Of a stretch of 7,151 nt of DNA, positions 1-5,490 are shown piece by piece. The position numbers were made by a program, and so were the translations under genes. The stretch lies in assembly GCA_934621665.1 (NCBI GenBank), contig CAKTUT010000091.1, forward strand, positions 1 through 7,151, written 5' to 3'. The notes beneath the pieces are model-generated. The model was not told where the DNA came from. It did no database searches and saw nothing but the letters and a program-made list of their open reading frames with translations. How positions within the stretch are numbered: position 1 is the stretch's first letter; each line of letters opens with the position of its first letter. The stretch is from an uncultured Oscillospiraceae bacterium. GTDB taxonomy: Bacteria; Bacillota; Clostridia; Oscillospirales; Oscillospiraceae.

Positions 1-43
1 GTTCTAGTAGGCGCACAAATTCCACACTTGCGGCACGTAGTGT

Positions 44-76
44 GTTTTGCCCGACGTACACGCCGCCGGGCAAAAC
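44..76. repeat. Perfect 10-bp inverted repeat with 13-nt loop
   Basis: GTTTTGCCCG at 44-53 is the exact reverse complement of CGGGCAAAAC at 67-76. The stem is strong, but no T-run follows on either strand, so it is not a standard intrinsic terminator. It belongs to the hairpin cluster at the left edge. Confidence 0.7.
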
Positions 77-90
77 GAATTGATACTTTA

Positions 91-110
91 TTCCGCCGTG
101 CGCGGCGGAA
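91..110. repeat. Perfect 8-bp inverted repeat with TGCG tetraloop
   Basis: TTCCGCCG (91-98) pairs exactly with CGGCGGAA (103-110). It lies directly downstream of the minus-strand stop codon at 115-113, where a terminator for that gene might be expected. However, the minus strand continues TAAAGTATC rather than into a T-run. On the plus strand a T6 run starts 10 nt after the stem, too far away for a classical terminator. It is best regarded as part of the structured element. Confidence 0.6.
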
Positions 111-112
111 CT

Positions 113-226
113 CTACGAGGTTTTTTGACAGACTGGAACAGCCCGCACGAAAATTTCCGTACTGCCTATGCAGAGAAGAATCCCAAAGAGAATGAACGCG
201 AGGCCTCTTAAAATTTTGTTATTCAT
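113..226 (-). pseudogene. Truncated small membrane protein (37 codons left)
   Basis: Reading the minus strand from 226, an ATG preceded by GGAG (240-237, 10 nt away) opens a frame for MNNKILRGLAFILFGILLC... that stops at TAG 115-113. Residues 1-21 have a short basic start (K4, R7) and a hydrophobic segment (about 9-21), as in a membrane anchor or the first transmembrane helix. After residue 25 (...GSTEI) the frame becomes a polar tail ending in CQKTS, beside the hairpin element. From memory, Clostridia have many 50-70-aa two-helix proteins that begin almost the same way (MxNKIxRGxAFILFGILLC) and continue into a second helix, which is absent here. I infer that the C-terminal half was lost when the neighbouring element inserted or the region was deleted. 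It could instead be an intact single-helix micro-protein. The gene is divergent from the phosphoribosyltransferase. Confidence 0.45.
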
Positions 227-261
227 AATGGTATTTCTCCATAAATGCTGATGTTCCCTGC

Positions 262-291
262 ATCCTATCACACATCAGCGACCACTGCCAG
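262..291 (-). promoter_or_regulatory. Possible extended -10 promoter for the small minus-strand gene
   Basis: On the minus strand, TAGGAT (267-262) is preceded by TGA, an extended -10 (TGn) arrangement. CTGGCA (291-286) lies 18 nt upstream as a 4/6 match to the -35 consensus. Transcription would start about 30 nt before the ATG at 226. The match is weak and rests on position as much as on sequence. Confidence 0.25.
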
Positions 292-328
292 AACTGCCAA
301 ACACGCCGGAATGCGCAAAACGCAGGAA

Positions 329-357
329 TTGACATTTGCTGCAATAGCCCCTATAAT
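329..357 (+). promoter_or_regulatory. Consensus sigma-A promoter of the phosphoribosyltransferase gene
   Basis: TTGACA (329-334) and TATAAT (352-357) are both perfect hexamers separated by exactly 17 nt. The predicted start is near 364, giving a leader of only about 47 nt before the ATG at 411. That is too short for a purine riboswitch, and no operator-like dyad surrounds the hexamers. The expected behaviour is strong, largely constitutive transcription. Confidence 0.88.
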
Positions 358-410
358 ATTCTGGTGAATGGATTCTTGCCGGCTTGCCGGGAAAAAGGAG
401 ACGAGGTACG

Positions 411-968
411 ATGAAGTATAGAATGACAATCGCTGGCCTTGAGCGGGATCTGCCGCTGTGCAAGGTGGCGGACGATCTGTATATCGGTGCATTTGTCATG
501 TTTGGCGATGCGGAGATTACCGTTGCGGCTGCACGGGAGCTTTTGAAGCGCGCGCCCAAGGACTATGACTATATGCTGACGGCTGAGGCCAAGAGCATTC
601 CCCTGATTCATGAAATGGCACGCCAGAGCGGCGCAAAGACCTATTTTATCGCCCGCAAGGGCACAAAGGTCTATCTGACCAACCCCCTGCATGTCAAGGT
701 CCATTCGATTACAACACAGCGCGAGCAGGAGCTTTATCTGGGCGGCGAGGACGCTGCACTGATGAAAGGCAAACGAATTTTGATTGTTGACGACGTGATC
801 TCCACCGGTGAGTCGCTTCGCGCACTGGAAGAGCTGGTCGAGGAAGCCGGCGGTATTGTCGCGGGCAAAATGGCCGTTCTGGCCGAGGGCGATGCGCAGA
901 ACCGTCCCGACATCACGTATCTGGAAAAGCTGCCGGTATTCAATGCCGACGGCACGGTCAAGGAATAA
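411..968 (+). CDS. Phosphoribosyltransferase family protein (adenine-PRTase-like)
   Basis: This is a 185-aa type I phosphoribosyltransferase, a family that transfers phosphoribose from PRPP, usually to a purine base in cytoplasmic salvage. The PRPP-binding signature is intact at residues 123-135 (ILIVDDVISTGES: hydrophobic strand, Asp127-Asp128, then the STGES phosphate loop). A TAEAKSIPL segment at 57-65 and ARKGTKVY at 81-88 sit where this fold has its PPi loop and the dimer/base-side Arg-Lys motif. The start at 411 follows AAGGAGACGAGG (395-406); an in-frame ATG at 384 precedes this Shine-Dalgarno and is not used. It is a single-gene unit with its own promoter and terminator. Clostridial relatives are commonly labelled adenine phosphoribosyltransferase, but the base specificity cannot be fixed from sequence, and a PurR- or xanthine PRTase-like regulatory or salvage role remains possible. 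No N-terminal DNA-binding domain is present. Confidence 0.88.
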   Translation: MKYRMTIAGLERDLPLCKVADDLYIGAFVMFGDAEITVAAARELLKRAPKDYDYMLTAEAKSIPLIHEMARQSGAKTYFIARKGTKVYLTNPLHVKVHSITTQREQELYLGGEDAALMKGKRILIVDDVISTGESLRALEELVEEAGGIVAGKMAVLAEGDAQNRPDITYLEKLPVFNADGTVKE

Positions 969-985
969 TTCTGTTTGTTTTTCGG

Positions 986-1006
986 CGCGGCACGGAAAGT
1001 GCCGCG
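986..1006. repeat. Hairpin between the phosphoribosyltransferase stop and its terminator
   Basis: CGCGGCAC (986-993) pairs perfectly with GTGCCGCG (999-1006) around GGAAA. Only short, interrupted T runs follow, so it is probably not the main stop signal. As the first of two tandem stems in the 3' UTR it may stabilise the transcript end or act as a backup. Confidence 0.55.
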
Positions 1007-1024
1007 TCCGGTTTGGGTTTCAGC

Positions 1025-1051
1025 CGGCGCTGCAATTGCAGCGCCGTTTTT
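1025..1051 (+). terminator. Rho-independent terminator after the phosphoribosyltransferase
   Basis: Positions 1025-1046 form a perfect 22-nt palindrome (9-bp GC-rich stem 1025-1033 with 1038-1046, loop AATT), followed at once by T5 (1047-1051). It separates the phosphoribosyltransferase from the exporter operon. No convincing promoter is visible between here and the ATG at 1112, so the exporter operon either has a non-consensus start or depends on read-through. Confidence 0.85.
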
Positions 1052-1111
1052 GTATCTGCCGCGGGAAAATGCACGGCAGAGCTTGCTTTGTGTAAAAAAT
1101 GAGGTGAGAAT

Positions 1112-2917
1112 ATGAAAGGGAAAGAAAGTGCAAAGAAGCAGAGCGTCCTGCCGCGGATGCTGCGCGGCAGTATCCGCTACTTTGCGGCATGTATTCTGGC
1201 GGGTATTGCCTTTACCATCTGCGAGCTGGTTGTGCCGCAGATTGTCCGCATGACGGTGGACTCGGTGATTGGAAGCAAGCCGCTGGAAGCGCCGGGATTT
1301 GTACAGTCATGGATTTTGTCCATGGGCGGCGTGGCGTGGCTGCGGCAGCGCTTGTGGCTTCCGGCGGTGGTAATGGCAGGCTTTGGCCTGCTTTCCGCGG
1401 GGCTTCGCTATGTGACGAATCTCTACAGCTCCAAGGCAGGCGAGACGCTGGTCAAGACGACGCGCGACCTGCTCTATGGCCACATCCAGCACCTGCCGTG
1501 GAAGTGGCACATGCAGAACGCCACCGGCGATATCATCCAGCGGTGCACATCGGACGTGGAACGCGTTAAGACATTCTTTCAGGAGCAGTTTGTGTCAGTG
1601 TTCCAGATTGTGGTGTTAATTGTGCTGTCGCTTGTGTGCATGATTGCGATGGACTGGCGGCTGGCAATGGTGCCGCTGGTGCTGTTTCCGGTGATTGTAG
1701 CGTATTCAATGCTGTTTCACAACCGCATCCGCGACCGCTTTACCGACTGCGATGAGTCAGAGGGCGTATTGTCTACGATTGCGCAGGAAAATCTGACGGG
1801 TGTGCGCGTGGTGCGCGCGTTTGGCCGCGAGAATTTTGAGCGCGAACGCTTTGAAAAGCAGAACGAGGAGTACACAAGCCTGTGGATCAGGCTCTGCCGG
1901 ACGCTGTCGGACTTCTGGGCAATCGGCGATTTTACAAGCTGCATTCAGGTGCTGCTGGTTGTAGTGCTGGGCAGCGTTCTGTGCGTGCAGGGACAGATGA
2001 GCGAGGGCTCGTTTATCTCGTTTGCACTGTATAACTCCATGCTCATCGGCCCTGTCCGCCGACTTGGACGCATGATCTCGGAGATGAGCAAGGCGGGCGT
2101 GTCGATTGACCGCATTGCGGAGGTTCTGAACGCGCCGGTGGAGCAGGATGCACCGGGCGCGCAGGAAAAGCCGATGGACGGCGACATTGAATTTAAAAAT
2201 GTGACGTTCCGCTATGAGACCGGCCCTGCCGTCTTGGATGATGTTTCGTTCCGCATCCCGGCGGGGAGCAGCTTTGGCATTTTGGGCGGCACGGGCTCGG
2301 GTAAGAGCAGCCTGATTTTGATGCTGTGCCGTCTGTATGCGCCGAACAGCGGCAGCGTGACGGTGGGCGGAGCGGATATCGCGTCGATGCCGGCAAAATG
2401 GGTGCGCGAGCATATCGGCGTCGTTCTGCAAGAGCCATTCCTGTTTTCACGCACAGTGGAGGAGAACATCGGCATCTGCGGCGCGGACGCGCAGACCATC
2501 CGCGATGCAGCGGCTACGGCCTGCATCCATGATGACATTGAACGCTTTGCCAAGGGCTATGACACCGTGGTCGGTGAGCGCGGCGTGACGCTTTCGGGCG
2601 GACAGAAGCAGCGTGTGGCCATTGCGCGGACGCTGACGCAGAAAACGCCGGTGCTGGTATTTGACGATTCGTTGTCGGCGGTGGATACGCAGACGGATGA
2701 GAAAATCCGCCGCGCGCTCAAGCAGCGCCGCAGCGGCGTGACGACGATGATCATCTCGCACCGGATCACGACGCTGATGGACTGCGACAATATTCTGGTG
2801 TTGGAGCACGGCAGAGTGTCGCAGCTCGGCACACCGCGCGAGCTTCTGACACAGGAGGGGCTGTTTCGCAAGATCTATGATATGCAGATGACGATTGGAG
2901 AGGAGGAAGCCGAATGA
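1112..2917 (+). CDS. Heterodimeric ABC exporter, degenerate-site subunit (BmrC/YheI-like)
   Basis: This 601-aa half-transporter fuses a six-helix exporter domain (hydrophobic segments about 22-46, 82-102, 160-180, 183-203, 270-293 and 298-315) to a C-terminal ATPase. In the ATPase I see an A-loop Tyr368, Walker A GGTGSGKSS (392-400, Lys398), Q-loop Gln440, an intact LSGGQ signature (494-498), Walker B VLVFDD (514-519), D-loop SAVD (522-525) and switch His550. The residue after the Walker B Asp, normally the catalytic Glu, is Asp519. In characterised heterodimers (BmrCD, TM287/288) this Asp marks the subunit that builds the slow, degenerate ATP site. The protein therefore should need the next gene product as partner, and its LSGGQ completes the active site there. 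Start: GAGGTGAG at 1101-1108. The likely role is efflux of lipophilic compounds, drugs or lipids across the cytoplasmic membrane; the substrate is unknown. No regulator gene is adjacent. Confidence 0.93.
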   Translation: MKGKESAKKQSVLPRMLRGSIRYFAACILAGIAFTICELVVPQIVRMTVDSVIGSKPLEAPGFVQSWILSMGGVAWLRQRLWLPAVVMAGFGLLSAGLRYVTNLYSSKAGETLVKTTRDLLYGHIQHLPWKWHMQNATGDIIQRCTSDVERVKTFFQEQFVSVFQIVVLIVLSLVCMIAMDWRLAMVPLVLFPVIVAYSMLFHNRIRDRFTDCDESEGVLSTIAQENLTGVRVVRAFGRENFERERFEKQNEEYTSLWIRLCRTLSDFWAIGDFTSCIQVLLVVVLGSVLCVQGQMSEGSFISFALYNSMLIGPVRRLGRMISEMSKAGVSIDRIAEVLNAPVEQDAPGAQEKPMDGDIEFKNVTFRYETGPAVLDDVSFRIPAGSSFGILGGTGSGKSSLILMLCRLYAPNSGSVTVGGADIASMPAKWVREHIGVVLQEPFLFSRTVEENIGICGADAQTIRDAAATACIHDDIERFAKGYDTVVGERGVTLSGGQKQRVAIARTLTQKTPVLVFDDSLSAVDTQTDEKIRRALKQRRSGVTTMIISHRITTLMDCDNILVLEHGRVSQLGTPRELLTQEGLFRKIYDMQMTIGEEEAE

Positions 2918-4725
2918 AAAACGAAAATAAGGGACTTCCGCTGTTCGGTATTCCGCGCCTGATCCCATATCTCAAGCCCTATGGCAGACTGCTGCTTTCC
3001 ATGGTTATCATGGGACTGATTGGAAGCGTTATGGACGCGGTGATTCCGCTGTTCCAGCAGCACGCGATTGACAATTTTATCGGCTTCGGCACGATGGACG
3101 GCATCGGTGCATTTCTGGCGCTGTATGTAGTCGTGATTATTGTGCAGGTGATCTCAAACTACATTTCGGCCTATGGCGCGTGCAAGGCGGAGCTTTACGT
3201 TGGCCGCGACCTCAAGCGCGAGGCGTTTAACCATCTGCAAACGCTGTCGTTCTCCTATTTCAATCAGAACAGCGTGGGCTATATCCACGCGCGCGTCATG
3301 TCGGATACCGACAAGATTGCGTCCACGCTTGCATGGGGACTGATGGAGGGCGTGTGGGATCTGGCGTATTTGCTGGGCGCGGCGGTGTCGATGTTGATTC
3401 TCAACTGGAAGCTGGCGCTTTGCGTGATGATCGTTGTGCCGGTACTGGCCATTGCCAGCGCGGTCTTCCAGAAGAAGCTGGTGTTCATGCAGCGGCAGGT
3501 TCGCGAGCAGAACTCGCACATTACCTCCGCCTTTAACGAGGGCATTTCGGGCGCAAAGACGACAAAAACGCTTGTGATCGAGGATAAGGTAGAGCGGGAA
3601 TTTGACGGCCTGACGGCACAGATGAAAAAGGTCAGCGTCCGCAGCATGCATTTCCGCGCGCTTTATATGTCCACGACGGCCTTTGCCGCGTCAGCGGCGC
3701 TGGCAATTGTCCTCTGGCGCGGCGGCATTCTGAGTCAGAGCGGACTGATGCTGGTTGGCACGCTGACAGTATTTATGAACTATGCGCAGGGCATGATGCA
3801 GCCAATTCAGTTCCTCGTCCAGACGGTGGCGCAGCTGAGCGACGTGCAGGTAAACGTCGAGCGCTTTACGCGCCTGATGGGCACGGAGTCCGATGTGCGC
3901 GACACACCGGCAGTTATTGAAAAGTACGGAGACTCGTTCCACCCGAAAAAAGAGAACTGGGAGCCACTTTACGGCGATATCGAATTTGAGGACGTGACGT
4001 TCCGCTATCCAGACGGCGACGAGAACATTCTGGAGCATTTCAGCCTGAAAGTCCCACAGGGGACGAACGTGGCCATTGTCGGCGAGACGGGCGCCGGCAA
4101 ATCGACGCTGGTTAATCTGGTGTGCCGCTTCTTTGAGCCGACGGAGGGACGTGTGTTGATTGACGGCCGCGACGCGCGTGAGCGCAGCCAGCTGTGGCTG
4201 CACGCGAACATTGGCTACGTGCTGCAAACGCCGCATCTGTTTTCCGGCACGGTGCTGGAAAACCTGCGCTATGGCCGCCCGGACGCGACAATGGAGCAGA
4301 TTGAAGCGGCGGTTCACGCTGTATCAGCCGACAGCATCATCGAGCGCTTACCCGATGGCTATAACTCGCAGGTGGGCGAGGGCGGTTCCAGCCTGTCAAC
4401 GGGCGAAAAGCAGCTTTTGTCATTTGCACGTGCGCTTCTGGCCGACCCGCGCATTTTTGTGTTGGACGAGGCGACAAGCTCGGTGGATACCGTGACGGAG
4501 CGGCTGATTCAGGACGCAATTGAAAAGGTCATGGCCGGACGCACATCGTTTATCATTGCGCACCGGCTGAGCACGATCCGCCGCGCGGACGTGATTCTGG
4601 TTGTGCACGACGGCAAGATTGTGGAAAGCGGCACGCACGCGGCGCTGATGGCGAAAAAGGGTGTGTACTGGCAGCTGTATACGCGACAGTACTGCGAGGA
4701 GCAGATGCAGAATCTGATGGAGTGA
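2914..4725 (+). CDS. Heterodimeric ABC exporter, catalytic-site subunit (BmrD/YheH-like)
   Basis: This 603-aa partner half-transporter has membrane segments at about 26-50, 66-88, 149-165, 168-187, 251-268 and 277-295, then an ATPase domain. Motifs: A-loop Tyr365, Walker A GETGAGKST (390-398, Lys396), Q-loop Gln438, Walker B IFVLDE (514-519) with catalytic Glu519, SSVD (522-525) and His550. Its signature is LSTGE (494-498) instead of LSGGQ. This is the mirror image of the defect in the preceding subunit: the degenerate site pairs that subunit's Asp519 with this poor signature, and the active site pairs this Glu519 with that subunit's LSGGQ. The linker before the ATPase domain (about 331-353, EKYGDSFHPKKENWEP) is longer than in the partner and typical, from memory, of YheH-type subunits. 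Its ATG overlaps the preceding TGA (ATGA), with GGAGAGGAGG at 2897-2906, so translation is coupled, which suits fixed subunit stoichiometry. Confidence 0.93.
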   Translation: MKNENKGLPLFGIPRLIPYLKPYGRLLLSMVIMGLIGSVMDAVIPLFQQHAIDNFIGFGTMDGIGAFLALYVVVIIVQVISNYISAYGACKAELYVGRDLKREAFNHLQTLSFSYFNQNSVGYIHARVMSDTDKIASTLAWGLMEGVWDLAYLLGAAVSMLILNWKLALCVMIVVPVLAIASAVFQKKLVFMQRQVREQNSHITSAFNEGISGAKTTKTLVIEDKVEREFDGLTAQMKKVSVRSMHFRALYMSTTAFAASAALAIVLWRGGILSQSGLMLVGTLTVFMNYAQGMMQPIQFLVQTVAQLSDVQVNVERFTRLMGTESDVRDTPAVIEKYGDSFHPKKENWEPLYGDIEFEDVTFRYPDGDENILEHFSLKVPQGTNVAIVGETGAGKSTLVNLVCRFFEPTEGRVLIDGRDARERSQLWLHANIGYVLQTPHLFSGTVLENLRYGRPDATMEQIEAAVHAVSADSIIERLPDGYNSQVGEGGSSLSTGEKQLLSFARALLADPRIFVLDEATSSVDTVTERLIQDAIEKVMAGRTSFIIAHRLSTIRRADVILVVHDGKIVESGTHAALMAKKGVYWQLYTRQYCEEQMQNLME

Positions 4726-4737
4726 GGAGAACGTGCC

Positions 4738-5364
4738 ATGAAGTATGAAAGCATCCGAAAAGAGATTGTGGCCTACGCCAGAAAGCTCTATGACGACCGG
4801 CTGGTCTCGTGCACCAGCGGCAATATCAGTGTCCGCATCCCGGAAAGCCCAGAGCTGATGGCGATTACGCCGGGTTCGGAGGACTATCTGACGATGACGC
4901 CAGACCGGATCGTGATTATGACGCTGGACGGGACGGTGGTGGACGGCGCGGCACGCCCGTCGAGTGAATGGCGGATGCACGCGGGAATTTACCGTGAGCG
5001 GGCGGATATCAGCGCGGTGGTGCACACGCACTCGGCGTATGCCACGACGTTTGCCGTGCTGCACAAGCCCATTCCGATCTGTCTGTCGGAGATGATTCCA
5101 TGGCTTGGCGGCGAGATTGCCGTCGCGCCGTTCTGCGTGCCGGGAACAAGCGGCCTAGCCGACACGGCGCTGCCGCTTCTGACCGGGCGGCACGCGTGTC
5201 TGCTTGGCAATCACGGTGTACTGGCTGTGGCCGATGCGCTGCCGCTTGCGTATACGCGCGCAGCGTATGTGGAGGACGCGGCAAAGGTGAACTATCTTGC
5301 CATGACGGCGGGAAGGCCGGTTTTGCTGACCGACGCGGAAATCCGCGCGGTTCGCGGAGAATAG
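4738..5364 (+). CDS. Class II aldolase/adducin family protein (fuculose-phosphate aldolase-like)
   Basis: At 208 aa this is close in length to L-fuculose-1-phosphate aldolase (about 215 aa). The zinc site is visible as His96 and His98 in VVHTHS, plus His159 in GNHG. The acid/base Glu aligns with Glu77 in PSSEW. The phosphate-binding region is TSGNIS (26-31), and PSS (74-76) lies at the usual second phosphate contact. All expected catalytic residues are present, so the enzyme should be active as a retro-aldolase splitting a phosphorylated sugar to dihydroxyacetone phosphate and an aldehyde, or as a related epimerase or decarboxylase. The exact substrate cannot be told: fuculose-, rhamnulose-, ribulose- and methylthioribulose-phosphate enzymes share this fold. 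The start is set by GAGGAGA (4724-4730), 7 nt before the ATG and overlapping the stop of the exporter gene. The gene lies 12 bp behind the exporter with no promoter between, so it is co-transcribed, and it ends at a terminator. Confidence 0.88.
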   Translation: MKYESIRKEIVAYARKLYDDRLVSCTSGNISVRIPESPELMAITPGSEDYLTMTPDRIVIMTLDGTVVDGAARPSSEWRMHAGIYRERADISAVVHTHSAYATTFAVLHKPIPICLSEMIPWLGGEIAVAPFCVPGTSGLADTALPLLTGRHACLLGNHGVLAVADALPLAYTRAAYVEDAAKVNYLAMTAGRPVLLTDAEIRAVRGE

Positions 5365-5372
5365 CAGAAATG

Positions 5373-5406
5373 AAATTGGACGCGGCGGCAGCCGCGTCCA
5401 ATTTTT
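5373..5406 (+). terminator. Rho-independent terminator closing the exporter-aldolase operon
   Basis: A perfect 14-bp stem (5373-5386 with 5391-5404) encloses the tetraloop GGCA, and the descending arm runs into T5 (5402-5406). It starts 9 nt after the aldolase stop. The AT-rich promoter of the next operon begins immediately afterwards, so the boundary between the two units is sharp. Confidence 0.93.
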
Positions 5407-5413
5407 ATGTATA

Positions 5414-5436
5414 TAATTATTGACAAACGATAATTA
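5414..5436 (+). promoter_or_regulatory. Operator 1: 23-bp dyad over the -35 box
   Basis: The arms TAATTATTG (5414-5422) and CGATAATTA (5428-5436) are inverted repeats with one mismatch in nine, around a 5-nt centre. The dyad covers the -35 hexamer (5420-5425). A near-identical copy lies 42 bp downstream. A bound dimeric regulator here would block RNA polymerase, and the HTH protein of the same operon (6457-6684) is the obvious candidate. Confidence 0.75.
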
Positions 5437-5448
5437 CTGTGATATCCT
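5420..5448 (+). promoter_or_regulatory. Promoter of the membrane protein-HTH-lipoprotein operon
   Basis: A perfect TTGACA (5420-5425) is followed 17 nt later by TATCCT (5443-5448, 4/6 to consensus), which has TG at 5440-5441, making an extended -10. The start is expected near 5455, leaving a leader of about 36 nt to the ATG at 5491. Dyad operators sit over the -35 box and from the start point onward, so the promoter is intrinsically good but probably tightly repressed. Confidence 0.8.
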
Positions 5449-5455
5449 GCAAATG

Positions 5456-5478
5456 AAATTATTGCAAAACGATAATTA
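5456..5478 (+). promoter_or_regulatory. Operator 2: second dyad, between start point and ribosome binding site
   Basis: AAATTATTG (5456-5464) and CGATAATTA (5470-5478) form the same dyad as operator 1. The two copies agree at 19 of 23 positions, differing at the first and last of the left-side and centre bases noted: 5414/5456, 5423/5465 and 5424/5466 differ, and the shared core AAACGATAATTA (5425-5436, 5467-5478) is identical. The centre lies at 5467, 42 bp from 5425, which is four turns of B-DNA, so bound dimers would sit on the same face. It starts at about +1 and ends 1 nt before GGAGG (5480-5484). Confidence 0.75.
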
Positions 5479-5490
5479 TGGAGGCGCAAG

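Larger units (their letters stand above)
1..135. repeat. Structured, hairpin-rich intergenic element, cut by the window edge
   Basis: Three inverted repeats follow one another: CACACT/AGTGTG (23-28 with 39-44), a perfect 10-bp stem GTTTTGCCCG/CGGGCAAAAC (44-53 with 67-76), and a perfect 8-bp stem TTCCGCCG/CGGCGGAA closed by TGCG (91-98 with 103-110). A T6 run lies at 121-126. This density of perfect stems is seen nowhere else in the window. Plus-strand frame 1 is open from the left edge to a TGA at 193-195 (64 codons), but the product is Arg-rich with no recognisable domain, so I do not call it a gene. I infer a dispersed palindromic repeat or a remnant of a mobile element. The right boundary, somewhere between about 112 and 150, is a guess. 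From memory, similar GC-rich hairpin blocks recur in intergenic DNA of gut Oscillospiraceae, but I could not test copy number. Confidence 0.45.

Noticed and set aside
1..195. Plus-strand frame open from the left edge to TGA at 193-195 (64 codons)
   Set aside because: The product is Arg-rich and without a recognisable domain, it runs straight through the inverted repeats, and it overlaps a better minus-strand candidate. It is probably chance openness in GC-rich DNA.
364..410. Possible purine riboswitch upstream of the phosphoribosyltransferase
   Set aside because: The predicted leader is only about 47 nt and holds only a short CCGG palindrome (379-390), too small for an aptamer plus expression platform.
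384..410. Upstream in-frame ATG at 384 for the phosphoribosyltransferase
   Set aside because: It lies before the Shine-Dalgarno at 395-406, has none of its own, and would add a short Arg-rich stretch not expected in the family.
1757..2431. 224-codon antisense open frame within the first exporter gene
   Set aside because: It is His/Arg/Ala-rich with no domain and no ribosome binding site; it is a shadow of codon bias on the opposite strand.
4420..5064. 214-codon antisense open frame across the exporter-aldolase junction
   Set aside because: It spans two well-supported genes on the other strand, with shadow-type composition and no initiation signal.
5407..5490. Metal-type (Fur/Zur/PerR) box as an explanation for the dyads
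   Set aside because: The dyads are AT-rich and contain GATAAT, but the arms are 9 bp around a 5-nt centre with CG at the inner edge. This does not match the 7-1-7 layout of Fur, Zur or PerR boxes.
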